The notes under the pieces were generated by a model. The model was not told the DNA's origin. It saw only the letters and a list, made by a program, of their open reading frames with translations, and ran no database searches. A DNA stretch of 64,000 nucleotides, taken from Cyclaneusma minus. Lineage: Eukaryota; Ascomycota; Leotiomycetes; Marthamycetales; Marthamycetaceae. Location of the stretch: positions 248,001-312,000 of the forward strand of contig JAKZHN010000041.1 of NCBI GenBank assembly GCA_037179335.1. Reading direction: 5' to 3'. This document shows, in pieces, positions 11,401 through 20,562 of this stretch (position 1 is its first letter; each line of letters starts with the position of its first letter). The position numbers and the translations under genes are program-made.

Positions 11401-14400
11401 AAACACAGAATCCCACAGCTTCTCCAGAACACGGGCGTCTTGCATCGATGCGAACTTTTTGTCCATAGCCAGCTTATTGAAAATGTCCCAGAATGAGGCT
11501 TTGGGTATAGAGGCTTGTTGGAGGACTTGTATCAGGATAACCCAGGCCTCGACCAGATAACTGTCTTTCCGGATTCCCGCTTCGCGCTTCTCGAGGTACT
11601 GGAGGTCGTCGTAGAATTTATGCATATGGTCCAAGCCGTGAGGCAATTGGTCCCGAACACAGTGGGTTGCAGCAGTTTCCACTATATCCATCAAGCTGCT
11701 GACCAGTTGGGGGGTAACGTCTCCTGTCTTTGCGATCTGCAGGATGAGCATCAGCAGCGCGAGATTATGGCTGGCCAGTTCTACCCGAGAGTGCGAGCGA
11801 GGGCTTTGATCATCTCCTGTAGAGAATGCATCTAGCAGGCTTCGTTCGCACTGTATCATCCGTGAGACGAAAGTCTCCACCTGCTCCTCTCCTGGGAAGC
11901 TGACTATGTCCTGTATGTAGTGGGTGATGAACGACATTGTGCTCATCGACGATGATGCCCCTTGGATTTGGTTATCTGCCGACGTCGCACCTAATTGCTG
12001 CACGATCCAGTCGAAGCAGACACCGATTTCAGAGGATACATGATCATCCCAAGGGCCCCATCGGAGCTGCTTCGCCTCAAGCTGATGGAGGGCAAAACCG
12101 CGAGGGTTGTTATGTAGAACTTGGGGGTACTTCAAGCTTCTTGATAACTTGCCACTGCCTATGAATGTACTTTCATGAAAATACACCCCAGAAGGCAATG
12201 GAAATATATCGAAATCTATTGTGTATTTCGTGCCAAAAGGCCCGAGGTGTTGCAACATGGACAAGGCTGGCGCTTCACCTGTAGCCGAATTTGGTACTGA
12301 TGGAGCTAGGTACGAGATCATGGTGGGTTGACGGTAGGTTGCAGCGCCGACGTCCAGACGTTTAGGTGGTTGCTTGTGCCGTCTTTTCTTCTGTTGTACC
12401 CTAGGTGCTGGGGAAGCTACCACATCGAGGTCCATAGGGTCGCCACCGCTCACTGAAACAGGTTCGTCATCGACTTTATCGGCACCAGGGGCTACCACGT
12501 CAGCGATAAAACGAGCAAGCTGCGGTTTACCGCCAACGTTCGAGATTTTGTGTATCTGGCGATAAAAGACATCGAGGGATCTCTTGTTAGATCTGAAAGC
12601 GATAGACGGGTGACGAGGATTGATATTGGTCTCAAGGGTCTCCAGTTGTGCAGGTCTCGACTCTGGAACATGTCTTGATGACAAGTGACGCCTCTTGACA
12701 ACCTTGGGCTTTCGACTCTTCTCTTTTTCAGAGGCTGGACTTTGTGACCTGCGGTTATGTGCATCGGGACTAGGTTGATTGGGATCTTGAAAATTTTCAC
12801 CTGACACCGACAAGGGAGTATCACTCCTGTCCATGGGGTCGTGAGAGTGAATGGAGCTGGGCGCTACATGGCTTGGCTTGTTCCGTGGATTGCTAGACAC
12901 CCTCCGCAAAGGTTCCCTCCCCCTGATAGGAGGTGCCGATGTTGTGAGATCGATCGTAGCTGGAGCAAGTGTACCCTCTCTCCAGTCACGCAGTGTTTCC
13001 TGAGCAGTCTGCGTATCCTCTCGTCTTTCAAGTCGTACAAACTTACGCGTGGGGCTTCTACGCCCCAAATCTCGCCTTCTCCGTACGATGCGGGCGGCGA
13101 CTCGAATGTATTTTGGTTCACGACTCCTCGATTGGGTTTGTGTCGTCACATCGAGGATACTGAGTCTTGGTGGCGGGGGCCGCACAGTGCTTGAATGAAC
13201 TTTCCCTTTCGGACGTCGTTGTGATTGAGACTTGTGGACCCTAAATGACTGCTCCTTTCTGGTACGAGAAGGACCATCAATCGCAGCTAGGTGCTCAGTA
13301 ATTCTTGGCTGATACTGTCGAGGTTCACGGCCGAAAGTTGAGGTCGAGGAGATACGTTGTCGCTTGACGCTACCCCCGGTAGGATTCGTTGTTCTCCTCT
13401 TCCGCTGCTGACTTGGGAGCATAGCATCAATTGAATTGTCTTCCATGACTGTGTCATTGTCCATAGTGGAGAATGCTCGAGCTGGCGATGGTCTAGGAGC
13501 CGGTGATTGTCTATGGATATGCAAAGCGGGATGATCGAACGGATCATCACCGTCATCAGAATCATCGGATAGTACATAAATCTCGGGCCTTGTCCGGGGC
13601 GTAGCCGTACTGCTTCGACCCGATGAAACTTTTGGCACCGCAACTCCTCGAACGGGTGCTTTGGATGGCGACATGCTAGGTCGACTTCTGTGAGACTTCT
13701 TTTGGCGTTGGCTGGCAGGAGGTCGCTGATCCAAGCGGATCCAAGAAGCAGGCAGTACACCGCGAATCTTTTTGCCGATCTTACGAATCAGTTGCCCATC
13801 GTCTCGTTCCGAACTAGATTCTGCTGAAGAAGCGGCAGAGTCTTCTTTGTCTTCTTCCGACTCGGTCTCGGGGACAGCAATAGTCGCTCTTCGTCTAACA
13901 GAGCTCATCTCTGGAGTCGGCAAGTCTTTTGGGGTACTGTGACGCGTGATCTCTAGATCGAGGGTGCTTGATCTTGAAAGTGCAGAAGCACGGGGCCTCG
14001 GTGCTGGTTCCCTGCTTGGTTGAACGGTCGGGAAAGGAGAGCTTGTAGCAGGAGGCGACGGAGGTACATCCCAGACATCCAAGTTATCCGGTGGTGCCTC
14101 ACGTGGTGAAACAGGTTGAGGTACTTGCGTCTGCAAATTTCGTTGCCCTTTGGTGCTATAGGATTTTAGCCGGCGTTTATTGGGAGCATTCGGAAAAAGA
14201 GTCCCGCGAGGAGGCTTCAAGATGTCTTGCAAATCAGGAAGTTCTGGATCGTCGTCTGCATCTGAACTATCCACATATTTGAAAATCGGCAAGTCTGGGA
14301 CATCATCTGGGCTGTCGACAATTTGTACTGACCGCGCTGACCGCGGAGACGGCGCATCTCTCGGCTCCTGAGAGCCACTATCCTTTTGTGTCTCGACGTA

Positions 14401-15618
14401 ATCTTCTTGAGAAGAATCTGCCCGCGAGACACTTCGATGAGTCCGCCTAGGCGGCTCCTCTACTCTGTCATACACTATCACGGGCTTCAAACCGCGCGCT
14501 TTCATTTTTAGCTTATACTGCTCTAGCTCTTTGGAGTAGGGGCGTAACTGGGCTTCCGTGCGCTTCCGAAAAGAGCGTCTCCCTGTGGCCGGGGGCTCGT
14601 TTTGGTCTTCTGCCGGGCTCGTAGACCGAGGAACAGCGGTACCAGTGGAGGCAACGTTCTGATCTTTGGCCGGGTTCGTGGGACGAGGAATGGTGGTAGT
14701 AGTGGTGGGCAAATCGTCTATGTCAAGAAACTCGTCTGAGTGTATGCTTGAAGGCGGAGGAGACAACGAGCCATCACTGACAATGGACACCCGGTCCATA
14801 TCAACCTCCTGATGCGAGTCTGATATCTGCCCAAGGTTTTGTATGATATTCTCTGACGTATGGGTGGTATCCAACATATCTTGATCGGGGTCCCTCAAAG
14901 CGCTCTCTGTTGTACCCATGATGTCGTCTGTCTCACCTTTGGTTTTCGACAGACTCTCCTGGGTGTGATGAGCCTCGTCCTGTGCCGCATCGCTCGAGGG
15001 GAACAAAATCTGCCGAAGATGCCGTACATTATTTCCGGGGGCCTCCGTTCGAAAGCCATCTCCAGGCACAGGTTCCGGCAGTTTTGGTAATGAGATCGGC
15101 GAATGCAGCGGCGAATCGTGATGACCATTTCCACTCGGATCCTCGGCAGACAGATCCTGGACGTCATGGTGAACCGCATTTCCCCTCTCCGGCGAAGGTA
15201 TTGGGCTCTTCCGCGTCTGATCGATATTCGACTCTTCCGAGTTCTGATTTGGTAGCTCTTTTTCCGGGAGCAAGATGCTGGGATTTTGTGAAGCTGGGTG
15301 AGTCGCAGATTCCCTCTCCGCGTCTTCTCTCTCAGGCATAGGCACTGGGCTCTTCCGCGTATCATCGACATTCGACTCCTCCAGAAACCGCTTTAGTTCC
15401 TCTTCCGCTGGTGGCAAAATCCCCGGATCTTCCACATCTCCCGCATTGTTCGCGTCGTTCTCGTTGTTCGCATCATTGGCGCCGCTGTTGTCGACATCGG
15501 GAGCTTCATCGTGACGGCTCAAGGCAGGCAGCGGTGCGGTAACAAGCGCATCCTGGCTGTCCCAATCATCCTCGTCATCGGAGTCCGGCACCACGCCTTT
15601 CTCCTTCCAACCTGACAT
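8443..15618 (-). CDS. mus7: Mus7/Mms22 family DNA-repair protein
   Basis: A 2,391-aa single-exon protein. The start is supported by an N-terminus typical of fungal Mus7 (W-x3-G-x2-PDSDDEDDW). Residues 1 to ~1,050 are disordered, Ser/Pro/acidic, with many basic patches. Two copies of a short block (EESN-x2-D/Q-TRKSP-x-P-x-PER) lie near residues 85-145. The conserved region starts around a SLDVFYRQIHKISN motif (~1,010) and runs as helical repeats to the C-terminus, including LRWGPWDDH near 1,165. In yeasts, Mms22/Mus7 is the substrate adaptor of the Rtt101-Mms1 (Cul4-Ddb1-like) ubiquitin ligase and supports replication-fork recovery. The same role is inferred here from family membership. Recognition rests on overall architecture and motif memory; the N-terminal half alone would not be diagnostic. 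Confidence 0.8.
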   Translation of the reverse strand: MSGWKEKGVVPDSDDEDDWDSQDALVTAPLPALSRHDEAPDVDNSGANDANNENDANNAGDVEDPGILPPAEEELKRFLEESNVDDTRKSPVPMPEREDAERESATHPASQNPSILLPEKELPNQNSEESNIDQTRKSPIPSPERGNAVHHDVQDLSAEDPSGNGHHDSPLHSPISLPKLPEPVPGDGFRTEAPGNNVRHLRQILFPSSDAAQDEAHHTQESLSKTKGETDDIMGTTESALRDPDQDMLDTTHTSENIIQNLGQISDSHQEVDMDRVSIVSDGSLSPPPSSIHSDEFLDIDDLPTTTTTIPRPTNPAKDQNVASTGTAVPRSTSPAEDQNEPPATGRRSFRKRTEAQLRPYSKELEQYKLKMKARGLKPVIVYDRVEEPPRRTHRSVSRADSSQEDYVETQKDSGSQEPRDAPSPRSARSVQIVDSPDDVPDLPIFKYVDSSDADDDPELPDLQDILKPPRGTLFPNAPNKRRLKSYSTKGQRNLQTQVPQPVSPREAPPDNLDVWDVPPSPPATSSPFPTVQPSREPAPRPRASALSRSSTLDLEITRHSTPKDLPTPEMSSVRRRATIAVPETESEEDKEDSAASSAESSSERDDGQLIRKIGKKIRGVLPASWIRLDQRPPASQRQKKSHRSRPSMSPSKAPVRGVAVPKVSSGRSSTATPRTRPEIYVLSDDSDDGDDPFDHPALHIHRQSPAPRPSPARAFSTMDNDTVMEDNSIDAMLPSQQRKRRTTNPTGGSVKRQRISSTSTFGREPRQYQPRITEHLAAIDGPSRTRKEQSFRVHKSQSQRRPKGKVHSSTVRPPPPRLSILDVTTQTQSRSREPKYIRVAARIVRRRRDLGRRSPTRKFVRLERREDTQTAQETLRDWREGTLAPATIDLTTSAPPIRGREPLRRVSSNPRNKPSHVAPSSIHSHDPMDRSDTPLSVSGENFQDPNQPSPDAHNRRSQSPASEKEKSRKPKVVKRRHLSSRHVPESRPAQLETLETNINPRHPSIAFRSNKRSLDVFYRQIHKISNVGGKPQLARFIADVVAPGADKVDDEPVSVSGGDPMDLDVVASPAPRVQQKKRRHKQPPKRLDVGAATYRQPTMISYLAPSVPNSATGEAPALSMLQHLGPFGTKYTIDFDIFPLPSGVYFHESTFIGSGKLSRSLKYPQVLHNNPRGFALHQLEAKQLRWGPWDDHVSSEIGVCFDWIVQQLGATSADNQIQGASSSMSTMSFITHYIQDIVSFPGEEQVETFVSRMIQCERSLLDAFSTGDDQSPRSHSRVELASHNLALLMLILQIAKTGDVTPQLVSSLMDIVETAATHCVRDQLPHGLDHMHKFYDDLQYLEKREAGIRKDSYLVEAWVILIQVLQQASIPKASFWDIFNKLAMDKKFASMQDARVLEKLWDSVFSLLPLVEMDVQGVVVPGRRFDVPFENWTIPQKIFKRIFDIYAVNARQCPSFNNYCEASFTRCFHLLDAWGWRRRSGSIVGTLFDFFASNKLAHLRNEEVLNSPKFLEQLHEKPSVVPEHGDCCFHILLKIIATALKFLRQAGDSKGIQNLIIRITPNHDRRYPKDQPIQERDLASLRNHHDLLCTLFWASPPATRPSISRLRELISPDDAHHAACMIHLQAWTNLSRFTLSTMPTPTEFQPFAVWYADIFNKIASQYRSVKQQAMDQYHSMQKKDNFAWDSKYVQDAIKQNQQAAMMDLLKVLKILPQLQQSLPLEGCKTLLEADDVRKTLETVLDIHKPTFVEAELTWMTKLLPEAMACVDTYLEHVKKEYPLQPVVNAASSNEDDSQDYGDEMWNSDDFRLNFLGPVPLESLVRCMREALSSDDCVTVLEPLTRLLAKLLGLKVASGVRPSELVELSSVVQTFSKESAPRRAATYAPLFFTELLTYTGSDTISFQELGIEMFEFWLCGLAKPASMLAFEENLTESLLKKGYLVGSGTVYTDFTDNGNLDKEALRRFCLQKLKFALRCIFRILDGEGPPSILLGQSLLQETKVTDRIVYKLMSILLQNLKYLKTKPGDPLERTLELSEYEHFATEVLPSFETYSGGSDDLGRLLEDLSLQLDTNRSFDSKLFLARLRGFGLNLRDHAAQKMLLDYCMSQIKSAAAQKPHHQLEVLGKAMAQAMHGPGQDFFSAIEDETASPLEPHDLRHEVLMKMTPAFIFAAFRDSSGFYPLLPFLQAAEESFLKLRLLEDSSLAVEMICLHYQEICEGLWIETEHENIISYFNNCPPTPRVATVLACFGYVHRTFLHLGDIEGLVEQPLFQKLLSCLYDFDMFSRPSTGLANEVGTSTFPLSEFRRWKLTQERQERPVPELGRAVLAEVGSSFQYYRHAVPPTVDGVRVRVGPMREEVEVEPALDLDTVMQQVQTQFGEFQSALVQFRRHLV

Positions 15619-15973
15619 GTTTGTGTTTCGGGTCGTTGCTCATAATTATCAACGGAAGGGATGCGTAAATATGCGACAGATGGCGTTGTAATTACTCATA
15701 CTTTTTGTCGTTGCTGCTCGTGTTGTGAACTCCAAGTCGCGTAAAGTGGATTGACGCGACTGATGGACTGCTGGTCCGTGCGCGGCATTTAGAGACTAAA
15801 GTGCGGCCCCGGCCCGCTCTTCCAGACCTCAATCGAAATTCAGCGGGTGAGGTTCACGAACCACGAAGACATAAAGACTTGAACAAGTGATTCCCGGCCA
15901 ATCGCCTTCACGCTTCCTCGAGGGTTCCTGAATCTTTGCAGAATTTGCCGGGCATCCACTAAACGCCAATGAC
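15619..15973. promoter_or_regulatory. Bidirectional promoter region between mus7 and the microprotein gene
   Basis: A 355-bp gap between two divergent start codons (15618 on minus, 15974 on plus), so both genes must take their 5' control sequences from here. I can point to no individual element with confidence. Confidence 0.5.
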
Positions 15974-16568
15974 ATGAGCCAAGTCCGCAACCTCGTCCCC
16001 TTGCTCATGGCCACTGGCCTCGGCGTGGCGACCGGTACGTACCATCATCACGTTCCATATGGCGTCCATCTTCAGTGCCATTTTCACTACTTCTGCTCGA
16101 AGTATCAGCAAATTTACCACTTCGTATTACTTTCAGCTAAATACCCAAGAAACTCTATACTCTTTTCCTTTAATGCTACCCGAGTCTTTCTCTCCCCCGC
16201 TTGGAAAAGGAAGCGGGCTTTTACTACGTCTACTTCAATACCAATGACTGTCCTGGCCTTCGCTATTGTCAATTCCGTCTCCTTACTCCTACCATCTCCT
16301 CTTCAGGTCCCCTAATTCTCAAGCACAGGCATCTACACATTCCAACCAATCCTTAAAGAGGAGGCCGAACGAAAGGACAAGGACATATTGTAGGCCGTTC
16401 TTGCACCCTATTCTCCAGCAAAATGTTGCCCCTAACACTTTCCACAGAGGCAGGCCACTAAACGCCGACTCAAACGAAGCAAAGCCCGCTGCTGCTAACT
16501 CCGCGGTTCCTGGAGACATCTCCACTTCCGGCAAACCCGACCCCACGTTGCCAAAATCCTCTACTTAG
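15974..16568 (+). CDS. PIGBOS1-like single-TM microprotein (80 aa, or 41 aa if intron 2 is retained)
   Basis: Three exons fit: 15974-16034, 16329-16389 and 16448-16568. Intron 1 is 294 nt (GTACGT...GCACAG). Intron 2 is 57 nt (GTAGGC...CTAACACTTTCCACAG, with an ideal branch site). All phases agree and give 80 aa. If intron 2 is retained, a TAG at 16391 ends the protein at 41 aa. The N-terminus has a short hydrophobic helix (LVPLLMATGLGVATG) followed by I-Y-T-F-Q-P and a charged segment, EEAERKDKD. This LL-x-AT-x-LG-x-A-x-G-x-Y-x-FQP pattern closely resembles the vertebrate mitochondrial outer-membrane microprotein PIGBOS1, which contacts ER CLCC1. The C-terminal tail is Ala/Pro/Ser-rich. I infer a mitochondrial or ER one-pass protein. 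Homology to PIGBOS1 is proposed from a short motif only. Confidence 0.68.
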
Positions 16569-17486
16569 GAGTCGAAAATGGTTGGGACCATGTCTTGTTC
16601 TACCAAAGGTTCAATAGATTCCAGACCTCCTGACTAGTCCAATATTCGTCAGATAGGAGAATTATGGCAAATATACCATACAACGCCGTTGTCCGCCCAT
16701 TGCACTCTTTCTCCTTGAATGTATTTTGTATCCAAAACAATGCAGATTTGAGCAACCTTTCAGCATACAGCTTGTTTTGGGATTGATGAAAACACTTCTG
16801 GAAAGATTTCCAGGTGAGCAGTATGGGTGGATTCGGACTGCTACAGACTTGAAAGACCGGATCCAGCTTCTGATCAGGATGAATTCCCCAGTCTAACGAG
16901 TTATCACTCAAGTTCTTAACCCAAGAGTGAGATCACTAACCGGTCTAGTGTATACGGAACAAAAGTACAAACACTAATTGCCTGTCCACGATTATAAGAC
17001 AAAGTAAAAGTTAGCTCCCGAATTATGGTAAGTACCTACCTTACCAGATCCTGTTGAGAATGAAATAAGTCTGACTGGTGGCTTATGGGATGCGCACTCC
17101 TGGCAGTTTCCAATGAATGCTTAGAACCGCATTACTCGCAGCCCCCAACTCGCATGGACAGCTGAACAGCCTCAGCCACGAATACGACACAGAGCGGCTT
17201 TGAATTTCCGCTTCCAGTCGTTATGGTGGGGTGCAATGCTATCTGGTTGGAAGCCGCATTTTGGCAAGTCGGTCTACCTATCTACGGCACAATCCCCTAT
17301 GAAAACCAATTACAGGCATCCTCGACCTGACAATGATCCTACAACAGGCAAGATGATAGATAAGATGCAGAGGGCTCGCGTTTGCTGTTGTCCTACTCTG
17401 TCAGCTTCTTCCCCACCCTTCCACCACTTCTTTGAGCTTTACTGATCTCGTCAGTCGTCTCATGCTGTGTCCCTAACTATCCAAAA
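16569..17486. other. Intergenic, no supported gene
   Basis: Contains the 3' flank of the microprotein gene and the promoter side of the membrane-protein gene at 17487. Open frames here (for example minus-strand 16600-16911) have no recognisable domain or good start context. Confidence 0.4.
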
Positions 17487-18535
17487 ATGACAGAGTCTTC
17501 ATCTACTTCCATTTTGCCAGAAACGAACGACGGTACCGTGACATCTTGGTGGCCACTCACCACCACATTTTCGGTTCCTGCAGAGTGTAGTTACGGCTAT
17601 GTCACCAGTAGTGTCAACCCAGCATCGCCGCTGGGATCCATATTCTTGTTTAACATTCCGGTAGAGACTCTCAGCGACTCGGCCATTACTTGCGTTCCCG
17701 ACATTGCGTACAGCTCGTGGAACCAGTTCTACACCACCTCCTCTGTGCGCACCTCGTGGCAGCCTTTTGTCTGCCCGTCGTCTTATACCACCATAACTCC
17801 GCTCACAGCTTCCAATTCCCAAAGCGTTTTTCAAATCTGCTGCCCTACGTAAGCAAACTTATTCCACAATCGTGCTTGTTTCGTCCATTGCTAATATTTG
17901 TGTGAATCCTAGGGGATACTACTATTGGCCAGTTAATCCGGCTTCTCCCTTCTGACTTCTCCCAGGGCTTCTGCACGTCCACTATCACGGAGAGCCAAGT
18001 CCTCACTTATATACACTCTTCGTCCGGTTTCGGGAATGTGACAAGCACTACTGTTGCGTCCGGCTCCAATATCTTTGCAGCTCCTCTATCAGGCTGGAAC
18101 CCCGTCCGTGAAGTGATCTCTTCGGCCCCTTCAACGACAACTACTCCAGCTACCACGCGATCATTCAGCACACCCTCAACGACCACAGGCCTCTCGACCT
18201 CGTCTGCACCCCCCACAAACACATCTTCGCCCTCAAGCGGTCTTTCCTCAGGAGCCAAAGCCGGAATCGGGGTCGGAGTTGCTCTGGCAGTACTTGCCCT
18301 AATAATCATCACCAGCTTTTTCCTACTCCGCCGACGACGGAAGAGCGCGGTAGTGTCGGACACTGGTAGCAGCGCGGCTGTGCAGATGAAGCCATATGAT
18401 CCACATGAGCTTGGTACCAACCGAGAGGCCACGGAGTTAAGTGGCAGTGAAGCATTTCCTCACGAGCTTCAAGTTGTAGAAAACCCTGGCGAGGTTTCTG
18501 GTGGGAACTTGGCGCATGAGCTGCCTGCTGGATGA
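17487..18535 (+). pseudogene. Ser/Thr-rich single-TM cell-surface protein with apparent frameshift
   Basis: Exon 1 (17487-17848) encodes a Ser/Thr/Cys-rich ectodomain (CSYGY, CVPD, FVCPSSY, ICCPT). A GTAAGC donor at 17849 and a CTAG acceptor ending at 17912 continue it in phase as T-G-Y-Y-Y-W-P-V-N-P-A-S-P-F, and then a TGA stops the frame at about 17954. The next frame carries the obvious continuation: S-D-F-S-Q-G-F-C, a Ser/Thr/Pro stem, a TM helix (GIGVGVALAVLALIIITSFF) with an RRRRK stop-transfer, and a cytoplasmic tail ending HELPAG at 18532. One extra base in the cccttc run at about 17948-17953 would explain the break. The alternative, a 34-nt intron (17932-17965), would restore the frame but is shorter than usual. 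The family is a fungal wall-sensor-like protein (TM plus basic stop-transfer) of unknown function. No cleavable signal peptide is visible. Confidence 0.6.
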
Positions 18536-19686
18536 TGAGAATCGCGCGGATTGTGAAGTGTCATGGTTACTTTCGGAAAATGGGCATACAAATTAATTGG
18601 GTAGGTACACGGGCATACAATGATATTAAAGTCTCCATACCCCTTTTCCTGTGCTCTGGTCGAATTTGTTTGCGGCTTGTACTTCAATCTTTCTTTCCTT
18701 TTTTCCCGCTTCACCCCCAAGCCCTAAAAGTGTCTATTCCGTAGTGCAATAGGCTTGTGTCCACGCCAGCCCTCAAGTGAGTACTAGTGACAATAGTAAC
18801 CATACTACCTTACCTATGCATTCACATTTCAAAGCACTTTTAAGAATCTCAAAGACCATATAATGAGGTGGCCGAATCTCTCAATTGCCTCACCCTGACG
18901 AGGGTCTACTACCTAGCCTGGCGCATCCGTTCCAAACAACGAAACCGCCCATTCCGCGACCCTCAAGGCCACAGAACACAGCCTTCGACACCAGCGGAAC
19001 ACATGACAAGAAAGGAGACAACATCAGTGGATGCGAAGAGGTCGCCCAGCCTGTACATCTTCCAACCCCCGCTCCTTCCCCCTTTCCAAAGAATCCCAGC
19101 CAGCCATATAAAAAGATTTCTTCATCCGCTAGGGACGAATACTTTCTTTTTGGGCTGTGCTCTTCATCTTTCGTAGAAAGAGAGTCGGATGACGGGGGAT
19201 GGAGACACTTTTGCGAACAACACAAAACTCCTACTACCAGCCTAACTTTCCGTGTTTCTTTCCTTTCCTTCTCACACATTTGAACATGATTTTCGAATAC
19301 ATCATGCTTTCCAGATATTTCCATTCTTTTCTCGACAATTTGGGAGGATTGTCAAATGCGTGAGTCGTTACTGATATCTGTGACTTATTCCGTGAAAAAG
19401 CAAAGCAAGCACCGTGGGGGGGAGTATTAAAGATGAGTGAAGAGTGATACAGCAGCAGCGTGCTCCATCGGAAAAAGGCGGCCAACCTCGATTGTAAGGA
19501 GAAGTGGAGTTGTTTTTTCGTGAGATGAGAGCGTCGCGTGCGACGGGGATGTCCAAGGAAAATGTGCTGTAGTGATGGTTCCAATTTGATATGGAGACAA
19601 CAACGATCACCCTCCTAACCAATCAAATTCAATCTCGTTCCTCGGGCTTGGACCGTGTGTGTCGGGAGCAACTCGACGTCGTCGCC
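18536..19686. other. Intergenic, no supported gene
   Basis: The stretch between the TM-protein gene and the convergent BTB gene. Plus-strand frames at 18868-19283 are open for about 100-130 codons but have proline-rich low-complexity content, no motif and no splice partners. Confidence 0.35.
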
Positions 19687-20562
19687 TTAAATCGTTCTGG
19701 GGCTTCGGGCGTTGCCGATGTCCACGATGTCGTCGACGTGGTTGCAGAGCGCGACAAACAGGTCGAAGAAAAGTTTACCGCCGGTCTCCATTTCTGCCTG
19801 CATGGTTCCGCTCCTCTTGAATGTCTTGCGACATCGGATGATCAGGGCGAGGTAGTGAGCGCGGAGCCGCGAGTCCGTGTCGGGCGTGTTGTCATACGCA
19901 TACCGCGCAGATCGGAGAATCATGGCAACTTCGATGCCGCTCTGCAGACCTTGCTTGCGAAGAGCAAGGCGCTTGAGCTCTTCGAGGCCGTATTTCTCCG
20001 CAGCGCAGTAGATGACGGTGTCCCTGAGCAGGTATTCACCCACGCCAGAGATGTAAGTTGTAGCCTCAGCGGATCCGCGACCACCTCCGTTTTCTGGGTG
20101 GGGGGATTTCGATGAGTCCTCGAGTTCCCAAGAGTCGAGGCGCTTGTTGTGCAACAAGCGGGGGTAGTAGTCGCCCTTGTAGAGATACTCGAGGACACAG
20201 GAAAAGATTTCGGGTTCTTCGTCCGGAAGATGAATCCTCTTGCTCTGGCCCGCGAGGAACTGTCCCTTGCAAGCCGCCGCAAAGAAGGGCGACAGGCAGA
20301 GAACATCCTCGTGGGCTGCAAAAAGTCGATCCTCTCGACCAACCGTCAAGGTGATGATCGGAGAGGTCAGAGTCCTGCATGCGACCAGTGTCAGTTATCA
20401 ATGGCCCATACGACAGTAAACGCGGCTGGCTCACCTGCCATCGGGCGGCGGACTCTGCTCCATCGACCTCTGCAACTTCGCCAGCCTCATAGGATCCCGA
20501 CAAGACTTCTTCGACTTGACAGCCTTCTCCACGCGATCATGACGAGCCGATCGTTTGAACAT
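19687..20562 (-). CDS. BTB/POZ domain protein
   Basis: Two exons: 20562-20435, and 20374-19687 after a 60-nt intron (GTGAGC...CATGCAG). The junction codon (AG|G, Arg) keeps the frame and gives 271 aa. The first 43 residues are strongly basic (MFKRSARHDR...KSKKS), a possible nuclear signal. The BTB fold follows with its normal landmarks: SPIITLTVG, then D-R-L-F-A-A-H-E-D-V-L, CLSPFFAAAC, LPDEEPEIFSCVLEYLYKGDY, a variable loop, and the closing AAEKYGLEELKRLAL helix. Fungal proteins of this size carry only the BTB domain plus a helical C-terminus and are thought to act as dimerising or Cul3-binding scaffolds. The partner here is unknown. An upstream in-frame start at 20658 would add 32 residues but has poor composition. 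Confidence 0.82.

Noticed and set aside
17849..17965. Single longer intron to the CCCAG acceptor in the surface-protein gene
   Set aside because: It leads to a frame that stops at a TGA in the FGNV region and does not join the TM frame.
18885..19283. 132-codon plus-strand frame
   Set aside because: Proline/serine-rich composition with no motif; an overlapping minus-strand frame of similar length suggests chance openness.
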